Part shown: one piece after another, positions 6,509-13,854 of the stretch
How the letters are laid out: every line of letters begins with the position of its first letter
Numbering within the stretch: position 1 is the first letter of the stretch
Assembly: GCA_964583605.1 (NCBI GenBank)
Contig: CAZOWL010000053.1
Coordinates: forward strand, 1 to 30,139
DNA: 30,139 nt
Source of the DNA: CAZOWL01 sp964583605
GTDB lineage: Bacteria > Pseudomonadota > Gammaproteobacteria > Chromatiales > Chromatiaceae
Direction of reading: 5' to 3'
Position numbers and translations under genes: made by a program
The notes under the pieces: generated by a model
Told to the model about the DNA's origin: nothing
Seen by the model: only the letters and a program-made list of their open reading frames with translations
Databases searched by the model: none

Positions 6509-8398
6509 ATGCAAAACCCCCTCGCCAAACTCAACAGCATCCAGCTCGGCAAGCCCGGTCGGGTGCTGGTGCTGCACAGCGACGGCTATCGGCTCCACCT
6601 GGCCCTGGTGCAGCAGGGGGTGGCGGGCCCGGCGATCCGCGCCCGCGCGATGTCGCGCGCCATCGATCCGCAGGTGGCGATGGCCGAGGCGCTGGAGGGG
6701 CTGCGTGCGCGGGGGGTCAAGCGCATCCCGAAGAAGGCGGTGCTGATGAGCGCCTCGGCGCTCACGGCGCTGCTCGATCTACCCGTCGACCCGGACCACC
6801 CGCGCCCGCGCGAGCAGATGCACGAGCTGGTGCGCTGGGAGCTCGAGAGCCTCTTCAGCGAGCAGGGGCTGCGCTGGACGATCGGCGCGCCGCTAATGGG
6901 CCGTGGCTACCTGACCCCGGAGCAACGCGCCGCCGTCGCCGAGCGCCAGGCGCTGCAGGCGCTGGACCCGGAGGAGGCCAGCACCGCGGGGCCGGAGCCG
7001 CGCGTCAAGGCGCGCTTCGGCGACGTCGCCGTCGAGGCGGAGCTGGTCACCCGCGATCAGGTAGAGGAGTGCGCGGAGCTGCGCGACCAGCTGTTCCGCG
7101 CCGATGATCAGCTCATCTGCGGCTGGGTGGCGCAGAGCCGCCCGCTCGAGGACGAGATCCCGGACGACGACGAGGACCCGCACGGCTTTCCCTGGCTGAC
7201 GATCGCGGTGCCGGAGAGCCTGCGCCGTAGCTGGGTCAAGGCGTGCCAGCGCCAGGGCATCTTCCTCGAGACGGCCTATGCCATCCTGGGCGCCGGGTTC
7301 AGCCTGCTCGAGGTGCCGCCGAGCGCCGAGGCGCTCTATCTGGAGGTGCACCCCGAGCAGTTCGCGGTGATGCGCGGGCGCCCCGGCGGGCTGCGCAGCC
7401 TGCGCGTGGGCAACACCCGCGACGGGCGGCTGCCGCCGGAGGACGCGGTCGGGCTGTGCCGCGAGGAGCTGGGCCCGGGTATCCAGCGCATCCATCTGCG
7501 CGCTCCGGAGGATCAGGTCGGCGGGCTCGCGGAGGCCATCACGGACCTCTTGGGCCTCGAGGTGGTGCGCGTCGGCAACGCCCCCCGCGAGCCGGATGCC
7601 GAGCCCGATGCCGAGCGCGAGTCCGGCACCGACGGCGAGCCGGTCGCCCTGGCCAAGGGCGCCGAGCCCAAATGGAGCCTCGGGAAGGCCCGGCCAGCGG
7701 CGCCGAAGCCTGCGCCCGAGACCCTGCACCACGACCGCGTTGCCGACGAGATCCTGGCGGTCGCCCGCCATATGCTGGGCGCCGCACCGCGTGTGGCGCT
7801 GGCCTCGGTGTCGGCGCAGCCGGCGCGCCTGCCGGTGTGGCAGCGCCGCGACCTACTGCCCTATGCCGCGGCGGCGGCCGTGGTGCTGGCGGTGGTGGCC
7901 TGGGACGCGAGCCTGCGTCTGAAGATCTGGCACAACGAGAGCGAGCTCAAGCGGCTGGACAGGCTCTATGAGGAGCAGATGGACCAGAAGCGGATCGCCG
8001 AGGGAATCGCGTCCGAGGCCAAGCAACTCCAGGATCAGGTGGACGAGCACGAGCGCGCCGTGGCCCACCTAACCGCACGGGTGAGCGGGCTCTCGCGGCT
8101 GGCGGAGCGGCGGGCGTGGATGCCGCGGGTGCTGGAGCAGATCGCGGCCGCCTGCAACGACGAGATGTTCCTGCAGGAGATCACGCTGCCACCGGAAGCG
8201 GGGGCGCTGGTGCAACTGCGCGGTTGGGCGCTGAGCAACATGGCCGCGCAGCTCTTCGTCGCCAACCTGAATACGACCCTGGAGCCGCTCAAGGGCACGG
8301 TGCGCAACTCACGCATCGTCGCGGCGCCGGGGCCGCACAACCTCTCAGGCTACCAGGTCGAGGTCTGGCTGGCCTTCAGCGAGGGGTTCGGGGCGTGA
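6509..8398 (+). CDS. PilM-PilN fusion (GspL-like) inner-membrane assembly protein
   Basis: 629 residues. Residues 1-350 form a cytoplasmic part with the pattern of PilM/GspL actin-like domains (GRVLVLHSDGYRLHLALVQ at the start, a middle region with MHELVRWELESLF, and YLEVHPEQFAVMRGRPGGL). There is an acidic, Pro/Ala-rich linker at about 360-410. A single membrane helix lies at about 452-470 (YAAAAAVVLAVVAWDASL), a coiled coil at about 475-535 and a PilN-like ferredoxin-fold domain at about 540-629 (MFLQEITLPPEAGALVQLRGWA..). PilM and PilN are usually separate proteins; GspL combines both folds, so this gene is closer to GspL in layout. It should link the cytoplasmic ATPases to the periplasmic PilO/PilP ring. 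The stop overlaps the next gene (GTGA). Confidence 0.85.
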   Translation: MQNPLAKLNSIQLGKPGRVLVLHSDGYRLHLALVQQGVAGPAIRARAMSRAIDPQVAMAEALEGLRARGVKRIPKKAVLMSASALTALLDLPVDPDHPRPREQMHELVRWELESLFSEQGLRWTIGAPLMGRGYLTPEQRAAVAERQALQALDPEEASTAGPEPRVKARFGDVAVEAELVTRDQVEECAELRDQLFRADDQLICGWVAQSRPLEDEIPDDDEDPHGFPWLTIAVPESLRRSWVKACQRQGIFLETAYAILGAGFSLLEVPPSAEALYLEVHPEQFAVMRGRPGGLRSLRVGNTRDGRLPPEDAVGLCREELGPGIQRIHLRAPEDQVGGLAEAITDLLGLEVVRVGNAPREPDAEPDAERESGTDGEPVALAKGAEPKWSLGKARPAAPKPAPETLHHDRVADEILAVARHMLGAAPRVALASVSAQPARLPVWQRRDLLPYAAAAAVVLAVVAWDASLRLKIWHNESELKRLDRLYEEQMDQKRIAEGIASEAKQLQDQVDEHERAVAHLTARVSGLSRLAERRAWMPRVLEQIAAACNDEMFLQEITLPPEAGALVQLRGWALSNMAAQLFVANLNTTLEPLKGTVRNSRIVAAPGPHNLSGYQVEVWLAFSEGFGA

Positions 8399-9021
8399 GT
8401 ACCTTCAACGACTGGCGCCGAAGCTGGCGCAACCTGACCCACCAGGATCGGATGCGCTGGCTGGCGATCGGCACCGGCGTCACCCTGGGGCTCTACGGCC
8501 TGCTCATCTATCCCTTCGCCGCGAAGGACCTGACCCGCTCCTCGGCCCTGCTGGCCCGGCGCGTCGACCGCATCGAGAAGCGTGCCCAGGTGCCCGAGGT
8601 CGACGCGGGGGCCGCGGCCACGCTGCAGGGTCGGCACGCCAAGCTCTTGAAAGAGCGCGAGGCGCTGGAAGAGCGCTATCGCGCCCTGGCCGCCCAGTTC
8701 GCACCGGCCAACGACCCCGAGGCCCATCAGGCCTTGCTGCTTGAGCTCAACACGCTGGCGGAGGCGAGCGGCATCCGGCTGCTGCAGCAGGGCGATGAGG
8801 TGGATCAGCACAGGCGGGTCCGCCCGCTCAAGGACGAGGAGTCCGGTCGCTCCTTCATGCGGGTGATCGGCGCCGGCGACTACTGGAGCCTGATCGCCTT
8901 CCTCAAGGGGCTGAACGAGCTCAGCTACGCCAGCGCGCCGCTCGGGATGGAGCTCAAGCTCAAGGGCGATCCCGAGCCGCGCGGCGCGATGCTGGACATC
9001 CGCGTCGACGTGACGCTGTGA
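8395..9021 (+). CDS. PilO / GspM-like inner-membrane protein
   Basis: 208 residues. A short cytoplasmic N-terminus (about 21 residues) leads to one membrane helix at about 22-42 (WLAIGTGVTLGLYGLLIYPFA). A coiled coil follows at about 55-105 (LARRVDRIEKRAQ.., LLKEREALEERYRALAAQ), then a ferredoxin-like C-terminal domain from about 110 (LLLELNTLAEASGIRLLQQ .. YWSLIAFLKGLNELSYAS .. LDIRVDVTL). This is the PilO/GspM architecture at the usual size. GTG 8395 overlaps the preceding stop by four bases and follows GAGGGG, so it is coupled to the PilM-PilN fusion with which it would heterodimerise. Sequence similarity to any one family member is low, and the call depends strongly on context. Confidence 0.8.
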   Translation: MSTFNDWRRSWRNLTHQDRMRWLAIGTGVTLGLYGLLIYPFAAKDLTRSSALLARRVDRIEKRAQVPEVDAGAAATLQGRHAKLLKEREALEERYRALAAQFAPANDPEAHQALLLELNTLAEASGIRLLQQGDEVDQHRRVRPLKDEESGRSFMRVIGAGDYWSLIAFLKGLNELSYASAPLGMELKLKGDPEPRGAMLDIRVDVTL

Positions 9022-9029
9022 GGCTCGGC

Positions 9030-10259
9030 ATGCCAGACCAGAATTCGCACGCCCTCTCGCCAACCCCTCCTTCACAGGGAGCAAGGCAGCCGGGCCTGGA
9101 TCTCGACGCCTTGCTCGCCGCGGGCGTGGCGCGCGGGGCCTCCGACCTGCACCTGACCGTCGGCAGCCTGCCGATCTATCGGGTGCTCGGCGAGCTGGCA
9201 CCGGCGCCGGAGGAGCTGTGCGCCGAGTTCGACCTGAAGCCGATCGAGCCCGACTGGATGGAGCGACTGGCGAGACGCGTCGCCAGCGAGCGCAAGCTCG
9301 AGGAGCTGAGCGGCACCGGCCACGCGGACCTCGGCTACAGCACGCCCGACGGCGAGCGCTTCCGGCTCAACCTGTACCGGGAGCTGGGTCGCCTGGCGCT
9401 GGCGGCCCGGCACTTGGACCAGCGGATGCTCTCGCTCGAGGCGCTGGGCCTGCCCAAGCAGCTGCAGGAGATCGCCCGACTGCCGACCGGGCTGGTGCTG
9501 GTGACCGGCCCCACAGGCAGCGGCAAGTCGACCACGCTGGCGACGCTAGTGGATGTGATCAACCGCACGCGCGCGGCACACATCCTGACGGTCGAGGACC
9601 CGGTGGAGTTCGTCCACCAGCCGCAGCGCTGCGTGGTGCATCACCGCGAGCTGGGCTCCGACGTGGTGAGCTTCGCCGCGGCGGTCGAGGCATCGCTGCG
9701 CGAGGACCCGGACGTCATCATGATTGGCGAGATGCGCGACCTGAATACGATGCGTGCGGCGATCACGGCGGCCGAGACGGGCCACCTGGTGTTCTCCACG
9801 CTGCACACGGCCGAGGCGGTCGGCTGCGTCGAGCGCCTGGTCGGCAGTTTTCCGGCCGGCGAGCAAGACGTGGCGCGCCACCGCATCGGCATGGCGCTGC
9901 GCGCGGTGATCGCGCAGCGGCTGGTGCGGCACGCGAGCGGGCGCGGACGGGTGGCGGTGGTGGAGATCCTGATCGTCAACTCGGCCGCCGCCAACCTGAT
10001 CGAGCAGGGCAAGACGCGCCAGCTCTTCTCGCTGATGGAGACCAGCACCGCCGAGGGGATGCGTACCCTGGATCAGGCGTTGGCCGATCTCGTCAATCGC
10101 GGCGTGCTGAGCCGCGCCGAGGCGCTCCAGCACTGCAAGGATACGCGCACGCTGGAGCGCCTGCTCGAGCGCGCCACCCGGCTGGCCGAGGAGGCAGCGC
10201 TGGCCGAGCACGCGGCGACCAAGCGCGGCGGGCTCGACCGGCTGCGGAGACGGCCCTGA
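9030..10259 (+). CDS. PilT-like retraction ATPase
   Basis: 409 residues from ATG 9030. The start was chosen for GAGG six bases upstream; a GTG at 9018, overlapping the previous stop, is the alternative and adds four residues. N-terminal PAS-like domain with ASDLHLTVG, as in PilT. Then the secretion-ATPase core: Walker A GPTGSGKST (160-168), Asp box region with LTVEDPVEFVH, Walker B EDPDVIMIGEMRD (from 225) and His box TGHLVFSTLHT (from 250). The C-terminal part has LIEQGKTRQLFSLMET..GMRTLDQAL, the PilT/PilU layout, and it lacks the tetracysteine of PilB. In type IV pili such ATPases drive pilus retraction. Its presence argues against a plain type II secretion system, which has no retraction ATPase. 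Confidence 0.9.
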   Translation: MPDQNSHALSPTPPSQGARQPGLDLDALLAAGVARGASDLHLTVGSLPIYRVLGELAPAPEELCAEFDLKPIEPDWMERLARRVASERKLEELSGTGHADLGYSTPDGERFRLNLYRELGRLALAARHLDQRMLSLEALGLPKQLQEIARLPTGLVLVTGPTGSGKSTTLATLVDVINRTRAAHILTVEDPVEFVHQPQRCVVHHRELGSDVVSFAAAVEASLREDPDVIMIGEMRDLNTMRAAITAAETGHLVFSTLHTAEAVGCVERLVGSFPAGEQDVARHRIGMALRAVIAQRLVRHASGRGRVAVVEILIVNSAAANLIEQGKTRQLFSLMETSTAEGMRTLDQALADLVNRGVLSRAEALQHCKDTRTLERLLERATRLAEEAALAEHAATKRGGLDRLRRRP

Positions 10260-11887
10260 TGGCGGTGACCGAGACGACCCTGATCGACGCCGGCATCGCC
10301 GCCGGCCTCGTCGACACCGAGGCGCTGCCGGCGCTGCGGCTACAGGCACGGCGCGAGCGCATCCGGCTGCTCGAGGCGGTGACGCGCGCCGGCCGTTTCC
10401 CGGAGGCGGCGCTCTATCAGGCCCTGGCGCGCCAGCGCGGCATGCCCTACCTGCTGCCGAAGGACCTGGTGCCGGTGCCGGAGCTGCTCGACAAGCTGCC
10501 GGCCAATGTGCTGCAGCGCCGGCCGATGCTGCCGGTGCGGCGCAACGGCCAGACACTGCTCGCGCTCGGGGACCCGGACGACCGGCTGAGCGCCGAGATC
10601 GCCGAGCGCGCCACCGGCGAGCGCCTGCACCCGGCGCTGACGGCGCCCGAGGCGCTGCGCACGGCGCTGCGTCGCCACCGCGGCGGCAGCACGCCCCAGC
10701 TCGCGGCGGTGGAGGCGGACGGCGCGGACGCCACCGGCCTGCTCGACACCCTCATGAAGGATGCCTACCTGCGCCGCGCCACCGACCTGCACTTCGAGCC
10801 GGAGCAGTACAGCGTGCGCGTGCGCGAACGGGTGGACGGCCACCTGCTGGAGTACCCACGCCCGCTGACGCTGCAGGAGGGCGAGGGGGTGATCACCCGC
10901 ATCAAGGTGCTCTCCAACCTGGACATCGCCGAGCAGCGCCTGCCCCAGGACGGCTCGATGAGCTACCGCATGTCGCAGTGGGACACGCCACCGGTGGACG
11001 TGCGCGTGGCCACGGCGCCGACGCGCTGGGGCGAGCGCGTGACCATGCGCCTGCTCGGTCAGGGGACGAGCGGCGTCGGCCTCGAGGGGCTCGGCATGCC
11101 GGCATCGATCCTCGGCCCGTTCCGTGAGGCCATCAACCGCCCCTACGGCATCATCCTCGTGACCGGCCCCACGGGCAGCGGCAAGTCGACCACGCTCTAC
11201 GCGGCGCTGCGCGAGCTCGATGCCGACGACCTGAACATCCTGACCGTCGAGGACCCGATCGAGCAGGTGGTGGCCGGCATCTCGCAGGTACAGGTGAGCA
11301 CCAAGGTGGACTTCGCGATGGCGCTGCGCTCCTTCCTGCGCCACGACCCGGACGTGATCCTGGTCGGCGAGGTGCGTGACCTGGAGACCGCCGAGACCGC
11401 GATGAAGGCGGCGATGACCGGCCACCTGGTGCTGGCGACGCTGCACACCAACGACGCGGTCGGCGCCGTGACCCGCCTGGCGGACATCGGCGTGCCCCAT
11501 TACCTGATCGGCGCGACCCTGATCGGGGTCATGGCCCAACGGCTCGTGCGCCGGCTGTGCCATCAGTGCCGCGAGCCCTACCGCCCCGACGCGGCGGAGC
11601 GCGAGCGCCTCGGCGGGACCCTGCCGGAGGACCTGATGCTCTATCACCCGGTCGGCTGCCCGGCCTGCCTCGGGACCGGCTTCGCCGGCCGCGTCGGGCT
11701 ATTCGAGGCGCTGTGGGTGGACCGCCCGCTCGGCGAGCTGATCGCGACCGGCCCGCGCGAGGAGGTGATCCGCGAGAGGGCGACCGACCGGTATTACACC
11801 CTGTGGCAGGACGGTCGGGCCAAGGTGCTGGACGGCGAGGTGGCGGTCGCCGAGGTGGAACGGCTGGTGCCGGTGGATGCGCGGTGA
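10259..11887 (+). CDS. PilB / GspE-like assembly ATPase
   Basis: 542 residues, the usual size. MshEN-type N-terminal domain to about 150, then N2 with ATDLHFEP and the RLPQDG motif. The catalytic core has Walker A GPTGSGKST (303-311), Asp box LTVEDPIEQ, Walker B from HDPDVILVGEVRD (362) and His box TGHLVLATLHTND (387). The zinc tetracysteine is intact: C434-H-Q-C437 and C467-P-A-C470. These features assign it to assembly rather than retraction. ATG 10259 overlaps the stop of the PilT-like gene (TGATG), so both ATPases are made together. It powers extension of the pilus or pseudopilus at the cytoplasmic face of the platform protein encoded next. Confidence 0.93.
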   Translation: MAVTETTLIDAGIAAGLVDTEALPALRLQARRERIRLLEAVTRAGRFPEAALYQALARQRGMPYLLPKDLVPVPELLDKLPANVLQRRPMLPVRRNGQTLLALGDPDDRLSAEIAERATGERLHPALTAPEALRTALRRHRGGSTPQLAAVEADGADATGLLDTLMKDAYLRRATDLHFEPEQYSVRVRERVDGHLLEYPRPLTLQEGEGVITRIKVLSNLDIAEQRLPQDGSMSYRMSQWDTPPVDVRVATAPTRWGERVTMRLLGQGTSGVGLEGLGMPASILGPFREAINRPYGIILVTGPTGSGKSTTLYAALRELDADDLNILTVEDPIEQVVAGISQVQVSTKVDFAMALRSFLRHDPDVILVGEVRDLETAETAMKAAMTGHLVLATLHTNDAVGAVTRLADIGVPHYLIGATLIGVMAQRLVRRLCHQCREPYRPDAAERERLGGTLPEDLMLYHPVGCPACLGTGFAGRVGLFEALWVDRPLGELIATGPREEVIRERATDRYYTLWQDGRAKVLDGEVAVAEVERLVPVDAR

Positions 11888-11920
11888 GGGCGGTGGTCAG
11901 TGACCACTGGCCAGCGGGAC

Positions 11921-11975
11921 GGTCCGCACAGCGGACCCTACGGCTGCGATATCCCGTAGGTCCGCTGTGCGGACC
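11921..11975. repeat. Paired inverted REP-like palindromes (site 1)
   Basis: GGTCCGC-ACA-GCGGACC at 11921-11937 and GGTCCGC-TGT-GCGGACC at 11959-11975, each with perfect 7-bp arms. With the flanking CTACGG/CCGTAG the two units form a larger inverted repeat around CTGCGATAT. The same palindrome pair, with TTT/AAA loops, recurs at 16044-16105. This BIME-like arrangement sits in the 198-bp gap before the platform gene and could also cap or protect the upstream mRNA. Confidence 0.85.
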
Positions 11976-12085
11976 CTGCGCGGTGGCCGGGCTTATGATC
12001 GGGGCCGCACCAGTTGTTTCTGAAGCGTTCATAAGCCTTTCACCTTCAGGCTTTAACCTTTTGAAAATGCCAGGAATCGCTTGAG

Positions 12086-13303
12086 ATGGCGGTCTACGAG
12101 TATCTGGCGCTGGATGCCAACGGCGCCGAGCGGGTCGGCCATGTCGAGGCCCCGGACGAGCGCACAGCGGCGCTGCAGCTGCGCGAGGCCAAGGTCTTCG
12201 TGCTCTCGATCCGCGACCCGGCGGCGTCGGGGATCGATGAGAGCGGCGTCAGCCCGTTCGCGCCGAAACGCTATTTGAGCACCAGCCAAGGCGACCTGGT
12301 GTTCCTGTTCCGCCAGCTCGCACTGATGCTGCGCGCCGGACACACAGTAGTGCAGGCGCTCGAGGCGAACCGCGAGATGGCGGTCAAGTTCCAGCTGCGC
12401 AAGGCACTCGGGCGGATGCGCGACTTCATCGAGGGCGGCGGCAGCCTGTCGCGTGCGCTGGCAGCCGAGAGGCGGGTCTTCCCGCCGATGGTCGCCAAGC
12501 TGATCGAGGCCGGGGAGAAGAGCGGCGAGATCGAGGACATCCTCGAGCGCATGGCCGACGACATCGAGCGCCGCTTGGACATCAAGCGCCAGCTCCTCAC
12601 GGCGCTGACCTATCCGAGCATCGTGTTCCTGGTGGCGGTGGGCGTGTCGGCGGCGCTGGTCGGCTGGGTCATCCCCCGCTTCGCCGTGTTCCTCACCTCG
12701 CGCGGCAAGGAGCTGCCCGCCACGACCCAGTTCCTGATGGACCTGGCGGGCTGGTTCCAGGCTTGGGGCGCTATCTTCGCAGGCGGTGTAGGATTGGCCA
12801 TCTTTGCCGTGCTGGCTGCCTACACGACGACCGGGGGCAAGCGCGTCGTCGATATGCTGCTGCTGAAGGTCCCGGTGATCGGCGGTACCCTGCGCTCGGC
12901 GGCGCTGGGGCAAGCGGCCTCGATGCTGGCGATGCAGCTGCGCAGCGGTATCACGCTGCTGCAGAGCCTCTCGATCACGGCGGGGGTGATCGGCAATCAG
13001 GCCTTCGCCGATGCCTTCGCTCAGGCCGGCGAGCGCATCCTCGGCGGGCAGCCGCTGTCGCTCGCGCTGCGGGTGAAGGTGCTGCCGCCGCTGGTACGGT
13101 ACATGGCGGCGATCGGCGAGCGCAGCGGTGAGCTGGAGGCGGTGATGCAGTCGCTGGGCGAGTATTACCGCAAGGACCTGCAGGCGCGCGTCAAGACGAT
13201 GGCGGCCTGGGTCGAGCCGGTGATGATCCTCGTGGTCGGTGGTATGGTGGGGACCGTCTATCTGTCCTTCTTCCAGGCGGCGCTCAGGGTCTCGACCAGG
13301 TAG
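12086..13303 (+). CDS. PilC / GspF-like platform protein
   Basis: 405 residues, the family's normal size. Two T2SSF repeats: the first from about 65 (SQGDLVFLFRQLALMLRAGHTVVQALE .. FPPMVAKLIEAGEKSGEIEDILERMADD), then membrane helices at about 174-200 and 225-250. The second repeat follows (LRSAALGQAASMLAMQLRSGITLLQSL .. LPPLVRYMAAIGERSGELEAVM), with a last helix at about 376-397 (VEPVMILVVGGMVGTVYLSFF). The paired A-GE-SGELE motifs are diagnostic. It is the inner-membrane platform on which the two ATPases act. It is preceded by REP-like palindromes; translation starts at ATG 12086 after TTGAG. Confidence 0.93.
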   Translation: MAVYEYLALDANGAERVGHVEAPDERTAALQLREAKVFVLSIRDPAASGIDESGVSPFAPKRYLSTSQGDLVFLFRQLALMLRAGHTVVQALEANREMAVKFQLRKALGRMRDFIEGGGSLSRALAAERRVFPPMVAKLIEAGEKSGEIEDILERMADDIERRLDIKRQLLTALTYPSIVFLVAVGVSAALVGWVIPRFAVFLTSRGKELPATTQFLMDLAGWFQAWGAIFAGGVGLAIFAVLAAYTTTGGKRVVDMLLLKVPVIGGTLRSAALGQAASMLAMQLRSGITLLQSLSITAGVIGNQAFADAFAQAGERILGGQPLSLALRVKVLPPLVRYMAAIGERSGELEAVMQSLGEYYRKDLQARVKTMAAWVEPVMILVVGGMVGTVYLSFFQAALRVSTR

Positions 13304-13317
13304 TGCAGGAGCCCAGG

Positions 13318-13776
13318 GTGCGTATGTGGCCTCATGATGTCGGGTGCGCACGTGCGCGTTTCATCACCCGCGCCGCGGCGATCTTGTTGGCCGTCGTGGC
13401 CATGGCTCAATGGAACGGCGCCTGGGCGCAGACCAACAACCGTCCCGGCTACCGCAGTGACACCCGCAACCCCTTCGAGCTCACCGCGCCGATCATCGAG
13501 CGTGTCACTGACGGCGAGGCCAAGGTGGGCTTCCAGCCTGCGGACAGTGCCTTCGAGGTGCCAAAAATGAAGCTGCGCGGCCTGGTGCTGCGCCGCGACG
13601 GCGGCAAGGCGGCCCTGCTGGAGGTGCAGGGAGTGGGGACGCACGTGGTGCGCGAGGGCGACACCATCGGCCTCAACCCGGCGGTCGCGCAGGCCGTCAT
13701 CCGGGTCAAGCGCATCGACCGAATGCAGGTCGAGGTCGAGGCCGGCTCGATGCGCCAGATCATCATCGTTCGGTGA
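13318..13776 (+). CDS. PilP-like periplasmic protein
   Basis: 152 residues from GTG 13318, chosen because AGGAG lies six bases upstream; a GTG at 13303 overlapping the previous stop is possible but has no ribosome-binding site. The N-terminus carries one hydrophobic segment (AAAILLAVVAMAQWNGAWAQ), acting as signal peptide or anchor; no lipobox Cys is seen, unlike standard PilP lipoproteins. The body starts with the PilP/GspC-like TRNPFEL motif and contains the beta-domain pattern KMKLRGLVLRR..ALLEVQG.GTHVVREGDTIG. In pili this domain couples the PilN/PilO ring to the secretin. Position between platform and secretin supports the role. Confidence 0.82.
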   Translation: MRMWPHDVGCARARFITRAAAILLAVVAMAQWNGAWAQTNNRPGYRSDTRNPFELTAPIIERVTDGEAKVGFQPADSAFEVPKMKLRGLVLRRDGGKAALLEVQGVGTHVVREGDTIGLNPAVAQAVIRVKRIDRMQVEVEAGSMRQIIIVR

Positions 13777-13805
13777 CGGTGAGAGGTGAAGCCTTCGACA
13801 GATAG

Positions 13806-13837
13806 GGTGGAGCAAGGAGCGCAGCGACGGATCCACC
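13806..13837. repeat. REP-like element before the secretin gene
   Basis: GGTGGA at 13806-13811 and TCCACC at 13832-13837 enclose GAGCGCAGCGACGGA, a REP-like form common in proteobacterial intergenic DNA. Its presence here argues that the GTG 13786 extension of the secretin frame is not translated. Confidence 0.55.
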
Positions 13838-13854
13838 AGTGGCACTGGAATCTA

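Noticed and set aside
10340..11647. Very long minus-strand open frame opposite the PilB-like ATPase
   Set aside because: His/Arg-rich shadow of a gene with intact Walker and tetracysteine motifs.
13786..13854. GTG-initiated N-terminal extension of the secretin
   Set aside because: It would place 23 polar residues before the signal peptide and translate a REP-like element.
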